Counted from the stretch's first letter, positions 34,556 through 46,696 are shown. The stretch is 64,000 nucleotides of DNA from Garcia nutans (GCA_947685225.1 CANTUV010000024.1:23268001-23332000), one strand, 5' to 3'. A program made the numbers and translations. The notes: generated by a model not told the origin, from the sequence alone.

Positions 34556-36028
34556 TAGACATTTAAATGCATGATTTGAATGTATGTTAATATTATAAGT
34601 GTTGTTTGTCCTAGTACCCTTAAAAATGATAACACCATTTGAATTTGTGATCTTTCATTCTTTGGAATCAAAATTAACAAAGTATGATTTATCACACAGT
34701 TGACTAACACTTAGCAAATTATGTTTCAACCCATCAATAAGCCATACATCTTCTATTAAATCTTTACCAATTGAACCAATGGAGCCAACACCAATAATTT
34801 TACCTTTATCATCATTTCCAAAAGTTACATTACCTCCATGTTTGTAGGTAATACTTGTAAAGAGCTTTGCATTCCCGGTCATATGCCTTGAGCACCCACT
34901 ATCCACAAGCCATGTGCTTTCGTTGATAGTAGATTTTAGGCATACCTCATTCGAGTCATCTTCAATAGCCATGAGACATAGGTTTGCAATTCCTTCTTTT
35001 TCTTCTTCTTCTTCTTCACTTGAAGAGGAGTCATCCCATGTGGCTTTGAGAGACTTTTTCTTTTCTTTGTCCCATTTCCTTTTATTCTTTACTTTGAAGC
35101 AATCCAATTTAATGTGACTGGTTTTTCCACATTCATAGCACTTTACCTCATTTTTCTTTTCTTTATCTTTGAAGGAGAATTTAGGAAGTGTACCTTTATT
35201 TGCTTGTAATCTTTTCTTCCTTTTCCATTCATTGATTCTTTTTGAGAACATTTCCATTTCATCTTCATCATCAGTACCTTCGCTGCTTGAGCTCTCAACT
35301 TCTTTGATTGCTTTGAGAGCAATTAGTTTTCTCTTTTCTTTCTCACCTTGATCTTCTTCTTTTTCACTGTGTAGCTCAAATGTGAGTAGTTTTCCCACAA
35401 GCTCGTCGGTTCTCAATGTGCTAAGATCATGAGCTTCTTCGATGGATGATACTTTTGATTCAAAGTTCTTTCTAGCTCTTAGGGCTCTCAAGATTTTACT
35501 GTTTACATCACCTTGATCATATACCTTGCCATACTTCTTTAGTTCATTGACAATAGCAAGCAAGCGATTTGTCATGTTGATGACGTTTTCATTTGATTTC
35601 ATCTTGAATAGCTCATATTCATGAACATGCATTTGTTTCTTGGAGAATCTCACTTGAGTCATACCTTCATGGTAGTTTTCAAGTGTCTTCCAAATTCAAT
35701 GTGGACAAGTTAAATGTTGAACTCTTCCACCTTCTTCTCTTGAAATGGAATTCATCAAGATAGAAGCAGCTCTATTGTTCTTGAATCGATCTTTGACATT
35801 GATAGTTGACCATTGTGCTTTGGGAAGAGGAACTTGAATACCATCAACTTCATAAGTGGGAGGTTTCCACTCACTTTCCACAAAATCCCATAGTTCGATC
35901 CCTTCACTATCTAGAAAAAAATACATTTTGTGTTTCCAATAGGAATAATCAGTTCCATCAAAGTAGGGTCTAAGAATGGTGTTAAGATTTCCATGAGAGA
36001 TAGAGTTTGATGAAGAAGAAGTTGTCAT
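34556..36028 (-). pseudogene. Copia gag and protease
   Basis: Minus strand from ATG at 36028 (MTTSSSSNSISHGN). The gag domain includes YFDGTDYSYWKHKMYFFLDS and GIELWDFVE. In-frame TGA near 35696 follows HLTCPH, and the frame resumes at IWKTLENYHEGMTQVRFSK. A zinc knuckle CYECGKTSHIKLDC lies at about 35099-35140, then an acidic serine run. The protease motif WLVDSGCSRHMTG (about 34876-34915) follows, then HNLLSVSQLCD. A second in-frame TGA at about 34655 precedes the link to integrase. The frame is otherwise unbroken, which suggests a fairly recent element. Confidence 0.92.
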
Positions 36029-36059
36029 AGTGGATAAAATTTCACAATTAAGTTTAAGA

Positions 36060-36081
36060 AATTTCAAGCTCTGGCACCAAT
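36060..36081 (-). other. PBS of the copia element
   Basis: Minus strand after the LTR end ACAACA reads ATTGGTGCCAGAGCTTGA. This resembles the initiator-tRNA-Met PBS (TGGTATCAGAGC) with two changes. Confidence 0.7.
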
Positions 36082-37526
36082 TGTTGTCCCAAGATGGCAA
36101 CCAAGAGGGGGGGGGGGGGGGGTGAATTGGTTTCCTCAAGGAATAATGGAAAATTAGAAACTCAACAAGCAAGAAATGCGGAATAGAGAAATGGTTGAGT
36201 AGTGAATGAAAGAAAGAACGCACAAGATTTATAGTGGTTCAGATTTTCTTCAATCCTACATCCACTTCCTTAACAACTTGTTAAGGTTTCACTAATCTTT
36301 AAAGTTTTACAAGCTCACTTCCAACTTTGGTGTTTTTACAAGTTCACACCTAACTTGACAAGTGTTTTACTAAGGTTAACACTCAAACCACTTACAAGAG
36401 TTTTTCTAGGCTTACTCTCACAACCTTTACAAGAGTTTTACTAGGCTTACTCTTACAACCTTTATAAGAGTTTTACTAAGCTCACTCTCATAACCTAAGT
36501 GTTTTCCAATCTCGCACTCAAAACTTTTACAATGGTGTTTTCAATGCTTACACCTAACATTCATTACAATTCAAATGTATGTTTAGGTAAAAGAAAATAT
36601 GTTGCTTGGCTATAAGATCTTTGATTCTCTCTTCACATTACATTACTTTTTTTGGAATAGCAATGTATTTATAGCCAATGTGGTCTAACTAGCCGTTATA
36701 GATAGTGATAATAAAGTCTTGGCAGTTTAAACCTTTTTCAGTAACCTGTTCGAAGCATTTCACGATCGTCCTTCATACAAGGATGGTTACGCTTATGTCT
36801 CACGTGATCGTCCTTGGACAAGGTACGGTTGCTGCATTTAAATTTGCTTCAACGGTCAAATTTGAGTGCTCTGCAGCAGGAATCTTGCCCATGTTGTGGT
36901 TGTCGGGACGGTCGCGCATATGATAGGTGCGGCCGCCCTTTTTGAATGCTGAAGTGGGTTTATAACGGTCATCACACGTGGCATCCTTTGACTGGGCAAA
37001 ATGAAAGTCCGCCTAAATATGAATTTCACGGTCGCCCTAGGTGACATTTTGCGGTCGAGTTGAGACACTCACGTCGAACTTCTGGATGCACCTTAGGACG
37101 AGAACACTACTGTCAGTTTAAGCAGATATCTCCTGAATCATTAGAGCAGTCGTAGATATCAGAGGGCAGTCGCTAAAGTGATAAGCAAGACCGTATCCTT
37201 CGCCGTTCTTGTCACCGCGAACCTTACTGTAATTAGGATGATTTGGGTTTCTTATGTTGCGGTCGTCCATGAATGTAGGACGGTCGCTCTTGTGTAAGTG
37301 CGGTCGCGACTGAGGTCGAGTTTCTGACCACGAACCCTTCTGTGATATGTTTTCATCCTTCAATTGAATGGGGCGGTTGTTTCCATGTCTTGTGCGACCG
37401 CTAAACATGCTCTGTTCAGCTTTATTTGAAACAACCTAATCCTGCAACAAGGTTCTTCAAACACATGTTAAATAAGTCATTCAATTTGAGTTGTCAATGA
37501 TCAAAATTGAGATCATTTGTCTAACA
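36082..37526 (-). mobile_element. 5' LTR of the copia element
   Basis: 1445 bp, TGTTGTCCC...GTCTAACA on the plus strand, with a G homopolymer of about 17 at 36109-36122 or slightly beyond. Flanked on the right by TSD CTATT. Confidence 0.9.
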
Positions 37527-37531
37527 CTATT

Positions 37532-37911
37532 TATGATGAATGGTTATTTACTTTTATTGATTTACCTTGATTTCCAAATGTTATAAGAGATATGTTTCCA
37601 CTTTGTGGGTACCTCATTAGTTAAATATCATGTAATTTAAATTGCTTTTATATTTTAGACCAATGTAAAGGACATGTTTCTGCCTTTTGGTGGGTGTCCT
37701 ATTAGTTTAGACGTGGATGATGTAAGGGCATCTTCGGATGGGTGTCCATTTATTTACTTTGCTTGGACGTTGCTTTGATTTTAATATAACGATGCTTTAT
37801 TTCAATTGTTGTTTGTAATATGGATAATATTGTTATATTTAAAAATTTTATAATATTAAGACCTGTAAAGGAGGCCGGTTCCAATGAACTTGGCGTTGTG
37901 GGGTGCTGGGC
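37532..37911 (+). mobile_element. Element D 3' LTR, right part (truncated)
   Basis: Resumes the LTR exactly where 25611 stopped. It ends at about 37911 (GGGGTGCTGGGC), roughly 240 bp before the family LTR end, where the 3' region of element E begins. The terminal CTCACA, and any TSD, are lost. Confidence 0.85.
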
Positions 37912-38155
37912 TGGTTTCAAAACTCACCTCGGGTTCATAATGAAAATTATTTTTTAGTCCAGAACTCATTTTTGGTCAAGAACCTAAATCTTTTTTGAGT
38001 CCAGAACTCATTTTAGGTCTAGAACCTAAATATTTTTTTAGTCCAGAACCCAATCAACCTTGGGTCGAGAACCCATCCTCATCCAAAATCAAGTCAAAAT
38101 CATGTTACTTTTCACTTTCTACTAAAGTCTCAGATCTTTCAAGCAAGGGGCAAAC
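37912..38155 (+). repeat. 3' region of element E with mini-hairpins and PPT
   Basis: Units AGTCCAGAACT, AGGTCTAGAACCT and GGGTCGAGAACCC, then the tract CAAGCAAGGGGCAAAC (38140-38155) before the degenerate LTR start TATAAACCG. Confidence 0.75.
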
Positions 38156-38335
38156 TATAAACCGTTAAATTTGGATAGCTTTAAATTTAAAAAGTTTATG
38201 TTGGTCCATTATAAATTTAAATTTCTTAAACCTATTTTTAGAATTCAATTGGAGGTTATAACAAAATCGCAAAAGTTAGTACTAAAAAATTAATAATAAT
38301 TTTGGATCGATTCGGTTCGGCTAGTTCAAATCAAC

Positions 38336-38590
38336 ATGTCTTATATCAACTTTGGCTTCCAAAATTGATATGTGGCTACCTCATATCCATTTGGGTAGCC
38401 AAAATTGATATGAGGGAGGCCTCATATCAATTTTAGCACCCAAAATCGATATAAGGCTCCCTCATATCGATTCAGGCAACCAAAATAGATATGAGGGAGG
38501 CCTCGTATCAATTTTAGCCTCCCTACCTCATATCGATTTGGGCAGCCTAAATTGATAAGAGGGAGGCCTCATATCCATTTTTAGCCCCTC
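38336..38590. repeat. Palindromic repeats based on ATTGATATGAGG
   Basis: Six to seven alternating direct and inverted copies. The clearest hairpin (38404-38431) has arms ATTGATATGAGG and CCTCATATCAAT around GGAG-like centre bases. Confidence 0.85.
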
Positions 38591-38698
38591 AATTTGACTA
38601 ATCTGAGTTTTAAACAATTTGACCAAGCAATTTAATTTTCTAATTCATTTAAGATTTAGATTAGGGAGTTTAGGTTTAGATTTAAGTCTTGGTTTCCC

Positions 38699-38706
38699 TA
38701 TAAATA
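38699..38706 (+). promoter_or_regulatory. LTR TATA box (element E)
   Basis: TATAAATA at the conserved place despite strong divergence of its surroundings. Confidence 0.6.
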
Positions 38707-39465
38707 TAAGATTAACACATAGAGATTGGGGGATCGACAAGAGAGAGGAGAAATGATATTTAAAAGAAAGAAGGCAACACAAAAAAAGATCAAATAAAAC
38801 AAAAAGAGTCAGTAATCACAATCAAGGCAGTGTCAAGGCACTTGCCAAATTGCCAAAGTTCAACTGAAAGAATAGATTGATTCAGGTATTAGTAAATACT
38901 AAATGAAGCTTGGTTCAAACCATTTAAATTCAGTAGAGCCAACAAATGAAGGTGTGCTATTTTGTGTTTACTTCATTTAAGTTTATAGTATTTTGCAATT
39001 GCTTTAATCTAGTAGCATGAAGTTGTTGGTTTAATTCCAGTAACAATATATTGAAGTTGTTTAGTCCAGTAGCAAATAAAGTTTAGCCGTGATTTAATAC
39101 AAAACTCTAATGACTTTATTTAATTCAACCTCTTTGGATCCGAACCCTAATTTTATAAAAACCCTAGATTTGATTATAGTTTACTTCAATATATATATTC
39201 AGATATTGGTATCAATATGCATATTCTGTCGTTATTCTTATAAATTCAAGAATCTTAATTTCCACACCATAATCCTAAAACTCTATTTCTCTGAAAATAA
39301 AACCCTAATTGTATTTTTCTATAACCTTAAAACATTAATCATATTTTCTTAAACCCTAATTCACAAATTAAAAACCCTAGCTTGTTAATCTATTGTTTAA
39401 ATATGATACTTAAATATAGGATTGATTACTAATGCAAGTATGTTTATGATATGTCTTAATGGATG

Positions 39466-41423
39466 TGTGAGAGGGGATTTTTTCCCCCACTCCAGGTGGA
39501 ATGGTTCTTGCGACTTCGACACTGTTTAGGCTCAGAGCCTTAGAGAACATGGGCCTAAATAGGAAGAAAATGGAGTCGCCACCCTGACGTGCCAGGAAAA
39601 AGAAAGGGGTGGATGACTCGATTCCTAAGGAATCCCTAACCCCCTATTGGGTTTGAAAAGTTAGGTACGTGTGAAGAAGGTGAGAAATGGCCCAACACCC
39701 CTACAACGCCCGATTCATTGGAGCTGACCTTCTTTGTAGGTCTTAATATTATAAAATTCTTAAATATAACAATATTATCCATATTACACACGTTCATAAG
39801 AATAAATAAATACTTTATTAAAATTACAACAATGTCCAAATGAAGTAAATAAATGAACACCCATCCGAGGATGAAAGCATGTCCTTACATTATCTATATC
39901 TAAAACTAAATAGGACCCACCGAAAGGTGGAAATGTGTCCTTTATATTGGTCCAAAAAAACTTTAAAATAAAATAAATTACATGATGCTCACGATATGAG
40001 GTACCCAAAACATGGAAACATACCTCTTACAATGTTTTGAAATCAAAACAAATCAATAAAAATAGCAAACCATTCATTATAAATAAATCATTTATCAAAG
40101 ACATCAAACATCAATTAAAATATATAATAAACATTCATCTAATTTAAATAAAATAGTAAGTATATAAATTTAGGGTTTATGCATCAATTTAGATTTCTTT
40201 AGTTTCATGTTTAACAATTAGGGTCTTGTAATTTAGTTTATTGGATTAATTAATTTGAGAAATATTTAATATAAAAGAAGTAATATAGCTACTGGATATT
40301 TTAAAGATTTAGAGTTTCAGAAGTTTTATGAAAATAATATTAAAGTTTAGGGTTTAAATAAATAAGATTAAAGATCATGAAAATTGGATTTTAAGTTAGG
40401 TATTTGGAAAGAATAGGCTACTGTGAATCTTTCAGAAAAATAGATTTGGTTAGGGTTTTAAGAAAATAGCCTACTATTTTGTGGTTTTAAAAAAATGTAA
40501 TTAGGGTTTTAGATTTGAAAAAAAAAATATATGTTTTATGGTTATTGAGGCATTAGGGTTTTGAAAAATAATTTTTAGGGTTTTAAATAGAGTTTGGATG
40601 GTAAGAAGAACAATTGATCATCTATTGTACGTTTAAACAATTAATCCAATTGAGTGATGAGGCTACTGTAAACATAAACAAGTAAATAGAGATTCAAACT
40701 TCCATTGTTGGTTCCACCACAATTTTGAATCCTGGTTGAATAATAACAAAGACAGTGTAGGCTGCCTTTGATGGGTTGTATGTTATTTGCTGCCTCTTGA
40801 TCCTTCAAGCTTGAGATTGTCAATCAACTGGCAAAAGAAATTTGGATAGTTCTTGAATAAAATTCCAAAAGTCTCAATCCCAAAAGTTCGATCCTCTCTT
40901 TGGCAAAAATCTCGATCCCCTTTTTTGTGTCTTTAATGTGGTATTTATAAGAAAAAAAAAACCTAATACTAATTGGTTAAGGAAATAAAAATTTCTCATG
41001 GGGCGCTGGCAAAAATTGTTGTGGTGCACTGCTAGCTAGGCGCACGGGCCGTGCGCATTTCTGCCGCAAATTTGCCTGTGGTAAAATTGGCCGCAACCAA
41101 TTCGTCGCAAGCAAAACTTCCGGCGAATTGGCTTGAGGCCACTTCGCCTTAAGCCAATTCGTCGCCAGCGATGAAAAATTTCTTCGCCGATTTTGCCAGT
41201 CGTCGATTTTTATTTTTTATTTATTTTTATTTATATATTATTATTTTAAAAAATAAAATAAAAATTATATTAAAATAAAATAAATAAATATAAATAAATA
41301 ATAAATAATAAGTAAAATAAATAATAGATAATAAATATTAAAATTAATAATATATACTAAAAAATTATTTCGGATTTTTTAAAAATTTTTAGACTAGACT
41401 TGGTCAAAAATTAAAAGTCTACA
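39466..41423 (-). mobile_element. Ogre-type solo LTR inside LTR E
   Basis: Starts TGTAGACTT on the minus strand at 41423 and ends CTCACA at 39466, 1958 bp. It is flanked by TSD GGATG (39461-39465, 41424-41428) and has no internal region, so it arose by LTR-LTR recombination. TATA box at 40942-40949 (minus); GC-rich block at about 41000-41175. Confidence 0.92.
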
Positions 41424-41428
41424 GGATG

Positions 41429-42081
41429 GTTTATTTGGTCTTTGATGAATGATTTATTTGTAATGGATGATTGATTTTTTTATTGGTTTATTTTGGTTTA
41501 AAGAATTGTAAGAGGTATGTTTCCATATTATGGGTACCTCATTTGTTGAGTATCATATAATTTAATTTATTTTAAGTTTTGTATTAATGTAATGGATACA
41601 TTTTCACCAATTGGTGGGTATCCTATTTTATTTTTTTTCCTTTGGACATTGAACAATGGTAAAGGCATGTTTTCATCCATGGATGGGTGCCTATTCATTT
41701 ATTTTGTTTGAACTCGATGTGATTTTAATAAAGTAATTATTTATTCTTATGATTACATGTAGTATGGATAATATCATTACAGTTAAGAATTTTATAATGT
41801 TAAGACCTGAAAAGGAGGTCGGTTCCAGTGAACAGGGTGCTGTAGGGGTGCTGGGTCATTCTCACCTTCCCCATGCATACCCAACTGTCCAAACCCAATA
41901 GGGGGTTGGGGATTCCTTAGGAATCGAGTCATCCACCCCTTTCTTTTTCTTTGCCCGTCTAGGTGGCCACTTCATTTTCTCTAGATTTAGGCCCATGTTC
42001 TCTAAGGCCCTGAGCCTAACAGTGCCGAAGTCGCAAGAACCATTCCACATGGGAGTGGGGGGGTGAAAATCCCCGCTCACA
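41429..42081 (+). mobile_element. Element E LTR, right part
   Basis: Continues LTR E to the end CCCCGCTCACA at 42081, where the PBS follows. Confidence 0.85.
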
Positions 42082-43240
42082 GTGGTGACTCCACTGGGGA
42101 TAAGAGAAGTTGATTATGTTAGTCTTTATATTATATTATTTTTTCTTATTATAATATTATTCATTACATCATTTAGTTTGCATTGTGTGTGAGTTAGGAT
42201 GCCCATGTTACCCGTGTTGTATTATGTAAGGGATATCATACTTTCACTCAAGGTATGGAGATCGAGCATGACATAAACACTCATAGCCTTATACCTTTTG
42301 GTATATACTTGCTATGGGAATCTAAGCCTTTCAACCCAAAGTCTAAAGCTTATGTAATTGGCCTAGTTACTTTCCTTAAGTTTTTACCCTAAATGCCTAT
42401 TGTTTGACAAAGATTAGTTTATCTTGGTTTAAACCATGGCTTATTTGGTTTGTTCTTTTTTTAATATGACCTACTTATGTTGTAAGCTCAAAATAATTTT
42501 TATTCTTTTAAGCTATAAGACTAAAATATTTTCAATCTATTTTTCAAGAAGGTCTTTGGACATAAAAACCTTTTAAGATGGGTCAAAAATCTTTTTCCTT
42601 ATGACCTAAGTACAAAACCCAAAATTCATTTTTAAACAAATATTTTTACAATAGGGTTTCAAACAAAACTATTTTTGCACTTTATCCAAGTTCGAACCTT
42701 CTCTCAATAATGAGCTTACAACTATTTAGATCAATTATGGAATACTAAAAATCAAGTGTGGGCCTAATTTATGCCAAGACTTATAAATCATAGGCTTATT
42801 TGTGGCATAAACCATTAGTTACTTTTTCAATTGAGAAATATATTTATGATAAACCTCTTAATTTAGTTTTAATCCAATTTAGCATTAAGGTTGTTTTAAG
42901 TTGAGATCCGATAGATTAAAGCCTAATTAATGGAAATTATTGTGAACCGACTTCTATATTAGAAAATGCAACTATTGGTTAAACCATCCGAGGGAATTTT
43001 TTAAGAAACAAAATATCCCATGTTGGTATTTTATTGACCATATACCTAGGAAAAGAGACTCACCATTCGTGTGTGGAAGTTATAAGGTTGGTGGGATGTC
43101 CTAATTATCTTTTTTTGTTACACGCATTGCATAACATGTCATTGATCCTTTCTGGCTCGCAGACCTGGAGTACAACAGTTTAAGAGAATACAACGACACT
43201 ACCTCAATAGTGATTTTAATTAAAGTGCTTCATTGGGAGG
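42082..43240 (+). other. PBS and 5' leader of element E
   Basis: The PBS GTGGTGACTCCACTGGGGA follows the LTR end. The leader matches D's over its length (GGATATCATACTTTCACTC, TTTCTGGCTCGCAGA near the end). Non-coding. Confidence 0.8.
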
Positions 43241-43752
43241 ATGGATCCAAACTAGCTAAGGGATATAGTCGACGACGTTGTCAAAGCTAGGATGGCTGAG
43301 CTACGTGATCATTTGCCTAATATTATAAAGACCTAGTTGATTGAAATTTAGGAGATCATCAATAAAGCTAATGAAGCATCTCCCATTGACATAAAAAGAA
43401 GGGAAAGGCAACATTAAAAAGGAACAGGTTCACTGATAGAGATCAAATAAAAAATGAGGGGCCAATCTCTATTCCATATGACTGGTCGAACCATATTCTG
43501 TCTAAGTGGAGCTATAAGGGCGGCTACCACCCTAGTGGGCAAAGTTAAAGGAAAAGAGGAGGCATTGAGAAAAATGCAACAACTAAACAAACATGATGTT
43601 AGAGAATCTAATGAAGATTGATTTGCTACAACTATTGGCACCTCGGCCTTTACATAAGTGCTAGGCATGAGACAAATAAATGTGTTTGATTAAGGCACGA
43701 GATCCAAGACTTGATTAATAGTGGAAAGCTGCCTGAGCCTGATAAGGCAAAC
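43241..43752 (+). pseudogene. Decayed gag of element E
   Basis: ATG at 43241 gives MDPN then TAG. The N-terminal region resembles D's gag, while the middle core is mostly deleted. Near 43660-43750 the reading RHETNKCV..LRHEIQDLIN SGKLPEPDKAN parallels the zinc-like C-terminal part of D's gag. It ends where the LTR of element I inserted; CAAAC (43748-43752) is the expected TSD half. Confidence 0.75.
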
Positions 43753-44977
43753 TGTGAGATGGAATTTTTGCCCCCGCTCCCACATGGAATGGTTCTTGCG
43801 ACTTCTGCACTGTTAGGCTCACGGCCTTAGATACCACGGGTCTAAGCCAAGAGAAAATGGAGTCGCCACCCGAATGAACAGGGAAAAAGAAAGGGGTAGA
43901 TGACTCAATTCCTGAGGAATCCCTAATCCCCTAATGGGTTCAAAAAGCTGGGTATGCGTGGGAAAGGTGAGAATGACCCATCACCCCCATAATGCCCAGT
44001 TCATTGGAACCAGCCTCCTTTCAGGTCTCAATATTATAAAATTCTTAATTAACACAACATTATCCATACTACATGCGATTAATAGAATAAATAAATCTTT
44101 ATTAAAAATCATGGCAAGGTCCAAACAAAACAAACAAATAGGCACCCATCCAAGGATGGAAACATGCCTTTACAATTGTCCAATGTCCAAAAGAAAATAA
44201 AGAAAATAGGATACCCACCAATTGGTGAAAATGTAACCTTTACATGGGTCCAAAGATTAAAGATAAATCGAATTACATGATATTTAACAATTTGAGGTAC
44301 CCAATTATGGAAACATACCTCTTACAATTTCTTGAAACTAAAAATAAATCAAAGCATTCTAATAAAATCAAGTAAAAATAAATCATCCATTGAGACATGC
44401 AATAAATCATCCATCAACATATATCATAAATATACATCTAAATAATAAACATAGAAACTAGGGTTTTAGATTTCTAATAGGGTTTGGAGCTTTAAGAAAG
44501 TAGAATTATTATTCTTCTTAAAAAAACTAGGGCTACTGTGTAATTTAGAAAGAAATAGAATTTTAACTAAGGTCTTAAGTTTTAAGAAAATAGTAGAGTT
44601 TTTAAACTTTAAGAAAATAGGATTTAAGATTTAGGTTTTAAAGAGTGATTAGGGTTTAGAATTAAATAGATTAAAGCTTATGAAAACAAGGCTAAAAACT
44701 TAGATGTTTGAAGAGAGTGAGCTACTATGATGATAATTACTTTTAACAAATAAAATTAAAGAGACATACCAACGTTTGAAAGCTCCACCAAAAGTTTTTA
44801 ATGAAATTCTTGGCCGAGCTTAACACCAATGTAGAAGATTGCTTGCTGCCTTGATTGCTTATTCTTGCTTTTTTGTTGCTTTTAAATTTTCAAAGTCTAG
44901 TCCTTGGATCAATTGCTAAGAAAAAGTCCGAATAATTCTTCCGTCGAAAACCCCCTTTTTGTGTGTTTATAATGTGG

Positions 44978-44985
44978 TATTTATA
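44978..44985 (-). promoter_or_regulatory. LTR TATA box (element I)
   Basis: TATAAATA on the minus strand, conserved family position. Confidence 0.65.
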
Positions 44986-45339
44986 GGAAATTAAAAGAAA
45001 AAACCTAGTATATTAAGGAAATTAAAAACTATTAAGGAAATAAAATTCAAACCAAGTAAAATAAGATTTTGGCAAAAATTGGCAGCGCGCGCAAGCTACT
45101 GGGCGAGACTGGCGTGCGGGCTGTGCTATTGGGCCTGCGAGAATTGTTGTTGGCTGGAAAGGCTGACGTTCGGGCTGCTTGGCTTGCTGGCGCAGCGGGC
45201 TGGTGAGCGAGAGAGGCTGTTGTGCTAGGATTCAACGAGCTGGGGCTCATTTCGCCACAGGCTTTGCTTGCGGCGAATTGGCCTGTGGCTAATTCGTTGC
45301 CGCAGCTTTCGTCGTCAATTCTATCGTCGCCAGCTTTTT

Positions 45340-45680
45340 TATTTTTTATTTATATATATATTAAATATAAATAATAGATATTATTAAAATAAAATAAATA
45401 AATAATAAATGAGAAATAAAATAAATATTACATTAAAATAAATAATAAATAAAATAAATATAAATAATAAATAATAAATAAAATAAATATTATAAATAAA
45501 TAATAAACAATAAAATAAATAATAAATAATAAGTAAAATAATATTATATTATCAAAACAAATAATAAATAATAAATAAAATAAATGTTATAAATAATAAA
45601 TAAAAATAATAAGAAAAATAAATATTATATTATTAAAATAAATAATAAATATTAAAATAAATAATATCTACCACAAAAAT
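45340..45680. repeat. AATAAATA-rich low-complexity tract
   Basis: Long run of AAATAAATAATAAATA-like repeats in the U3 part of LTR I. The equivalent tract is shorter in the solo LTR (41215-41365). Confidence 0.8.
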
Positions 45681-45829
45681 TATTTTAGACTGTTTGAAAA
45701 TCTTTAGACTGGATTGGGTTAAAAATTAAGGGTCTACAATTTGCCCCTACTTGAATGATCTGAGATTACAACAAAAGAGAGTGAAAAGCAATGTGATTTT
45801 TGACTGGGTTTAGAGCTAGACTGGACTCC

Positions 45830-46395
45830 GTACCTGAAATTGGTTTGACTTTTGGACTAATAAATAATTTGAGTTATAGATCTAGGTGAGTTATGGACTA
45901 AAATATAATTTGGATTTAGGACCCGGGGTGAGTTCTGGACTTGAAAATAATTTGAGTTCTAGACTAGATGTGTGTTCTAGACTCAAAAATAATTTGAATT
46001 CTGGACCCGAGGTGAGTTCTGGACTAAAAAATAATTTGAATTCTGGAGTCGGGGTGAGTTATGGACCCAAGGTGAGTTCTGGACTTAAAAATAATTTGGG
46101 TTCTAGACCCGATGTGAGTTCTGGACTCAAAAATAATTTTGTTCTGGACCCGGGGTGAGTTCTGGACTAAAAAATATTTTGGATTCTGGACTCGATGTGA
46201 GTTCTAGACTCAAAAATAATTTGAGTTCTGGACCCGAGGTAAGTTCTAGACTTAAAAATAATTTGGGTTCTGGACCCAGGGTGAGTTCTTGACTAAAAAA
46301 ATATTTAGGGTTATGGACCTGAGGTGAGTTCTGGACTCAAAAATAATTTGGGTTCTAGACCTGAGATGAGTTCTGGACTAAAAAATAATTTAAAT
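45830..46395 (-). repeat. Mini-hairpin array, 3' region of element I
   Basis: About thirteen units of about 42-45 bp containing GAGTTCTGGACTC-, GGGTTCTGGACCC- and GAATTCTGGACCC-type inverted repeats with AAAAATAATTT spacers. Some arms no longer match, so decay has begun. Confidence 0.8.
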
Positions 46396-46559
46396 TATCT
46401 GAAAAAAATAATTATAGTCAGTAGGATATTAATAAAAAATTTGCAAAAAAATTTAACTATTTTTTACCATGACTATACTCTCTTGCCCCCTGACCGGGAA
46501 AATATTTTAAAAGTGCAAAAATATTTTTAGATACACAAATAGCTGAATAATTGAATTGA

Positions 46560-46640
46560 ATAATTAAATTTTCTGTTTAAATACTATTTAAACACTGTTA
46601 ATAACTATTCATTTACTATTTATCAACAGTGATATTGGCT
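46560..46640. repeat. CTATTTA palindrome remnants upstream of PMD copy 2
   Basis: Short words ACTATTTA, ACTATTCA and ACTGTTAATAACTATT, a reduced version of the clusters at 3195-3455 and 62680-62830. Confidence 0.5.
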
Positions 46641-46696
46641 TTTTTTTTTACAGATTTACTATTTCTTTCTTTGTTTTTTTTTCTTTTTCATTTGCC

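Larger units (their letters stand above)
25612..37526 (-). mobile_element. SIRE-like Ty1-copia retrotransposon, nearly complete
   Basis: A minus-strand element of 11.9 kb with two LTRs of about 1.44 kb and TSD CTATT on both sides (25607-25611, 37527-37531). The untouched target is visible in the partner LTR near 16560. Order on the minus strand: 5' LTR 37526-36082, PBS, gag-protease-integrase-RT-RNase H 36028-31884, long 3' region, PPT, 3' LTR 27050-25612. The 3' region contains two later insertions (27363-30221 and about 30345-31775). Only about four coding lesions are seen. The gene order PR-IN-RT-RH defines copia; RT and PBS style point to the SIRE/Maximus lineage. Confidence 0.93.
38156..39465 (+). 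mobile_element. Element E LTR, left part (divergent)
   Basis: A diverged Ogre-type LTR. TATA box at 38699-38706. A unique palindromic block at 38336-38590 replaces the GC-rich block of other LTRs. It is interrupted after GGATG (39461-39465) by a solo LTR and continues at 41429. Confidence 0.8.
43753..45738 (-). mobile_element. Element I 3' LTR
   Basis: Minus strand starts TGTAGACCC at 45738 and ends CTCACA at 43753, 1986 bp. The polypurine-like tract lies outside its start, so it is a 3' LTR. TATA box at 44978-44985 (minus). GC-rich block at about 45080-45330, followed by AATAA-rich low-complexity sequence (45340-45680). Confidence 0.9.
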
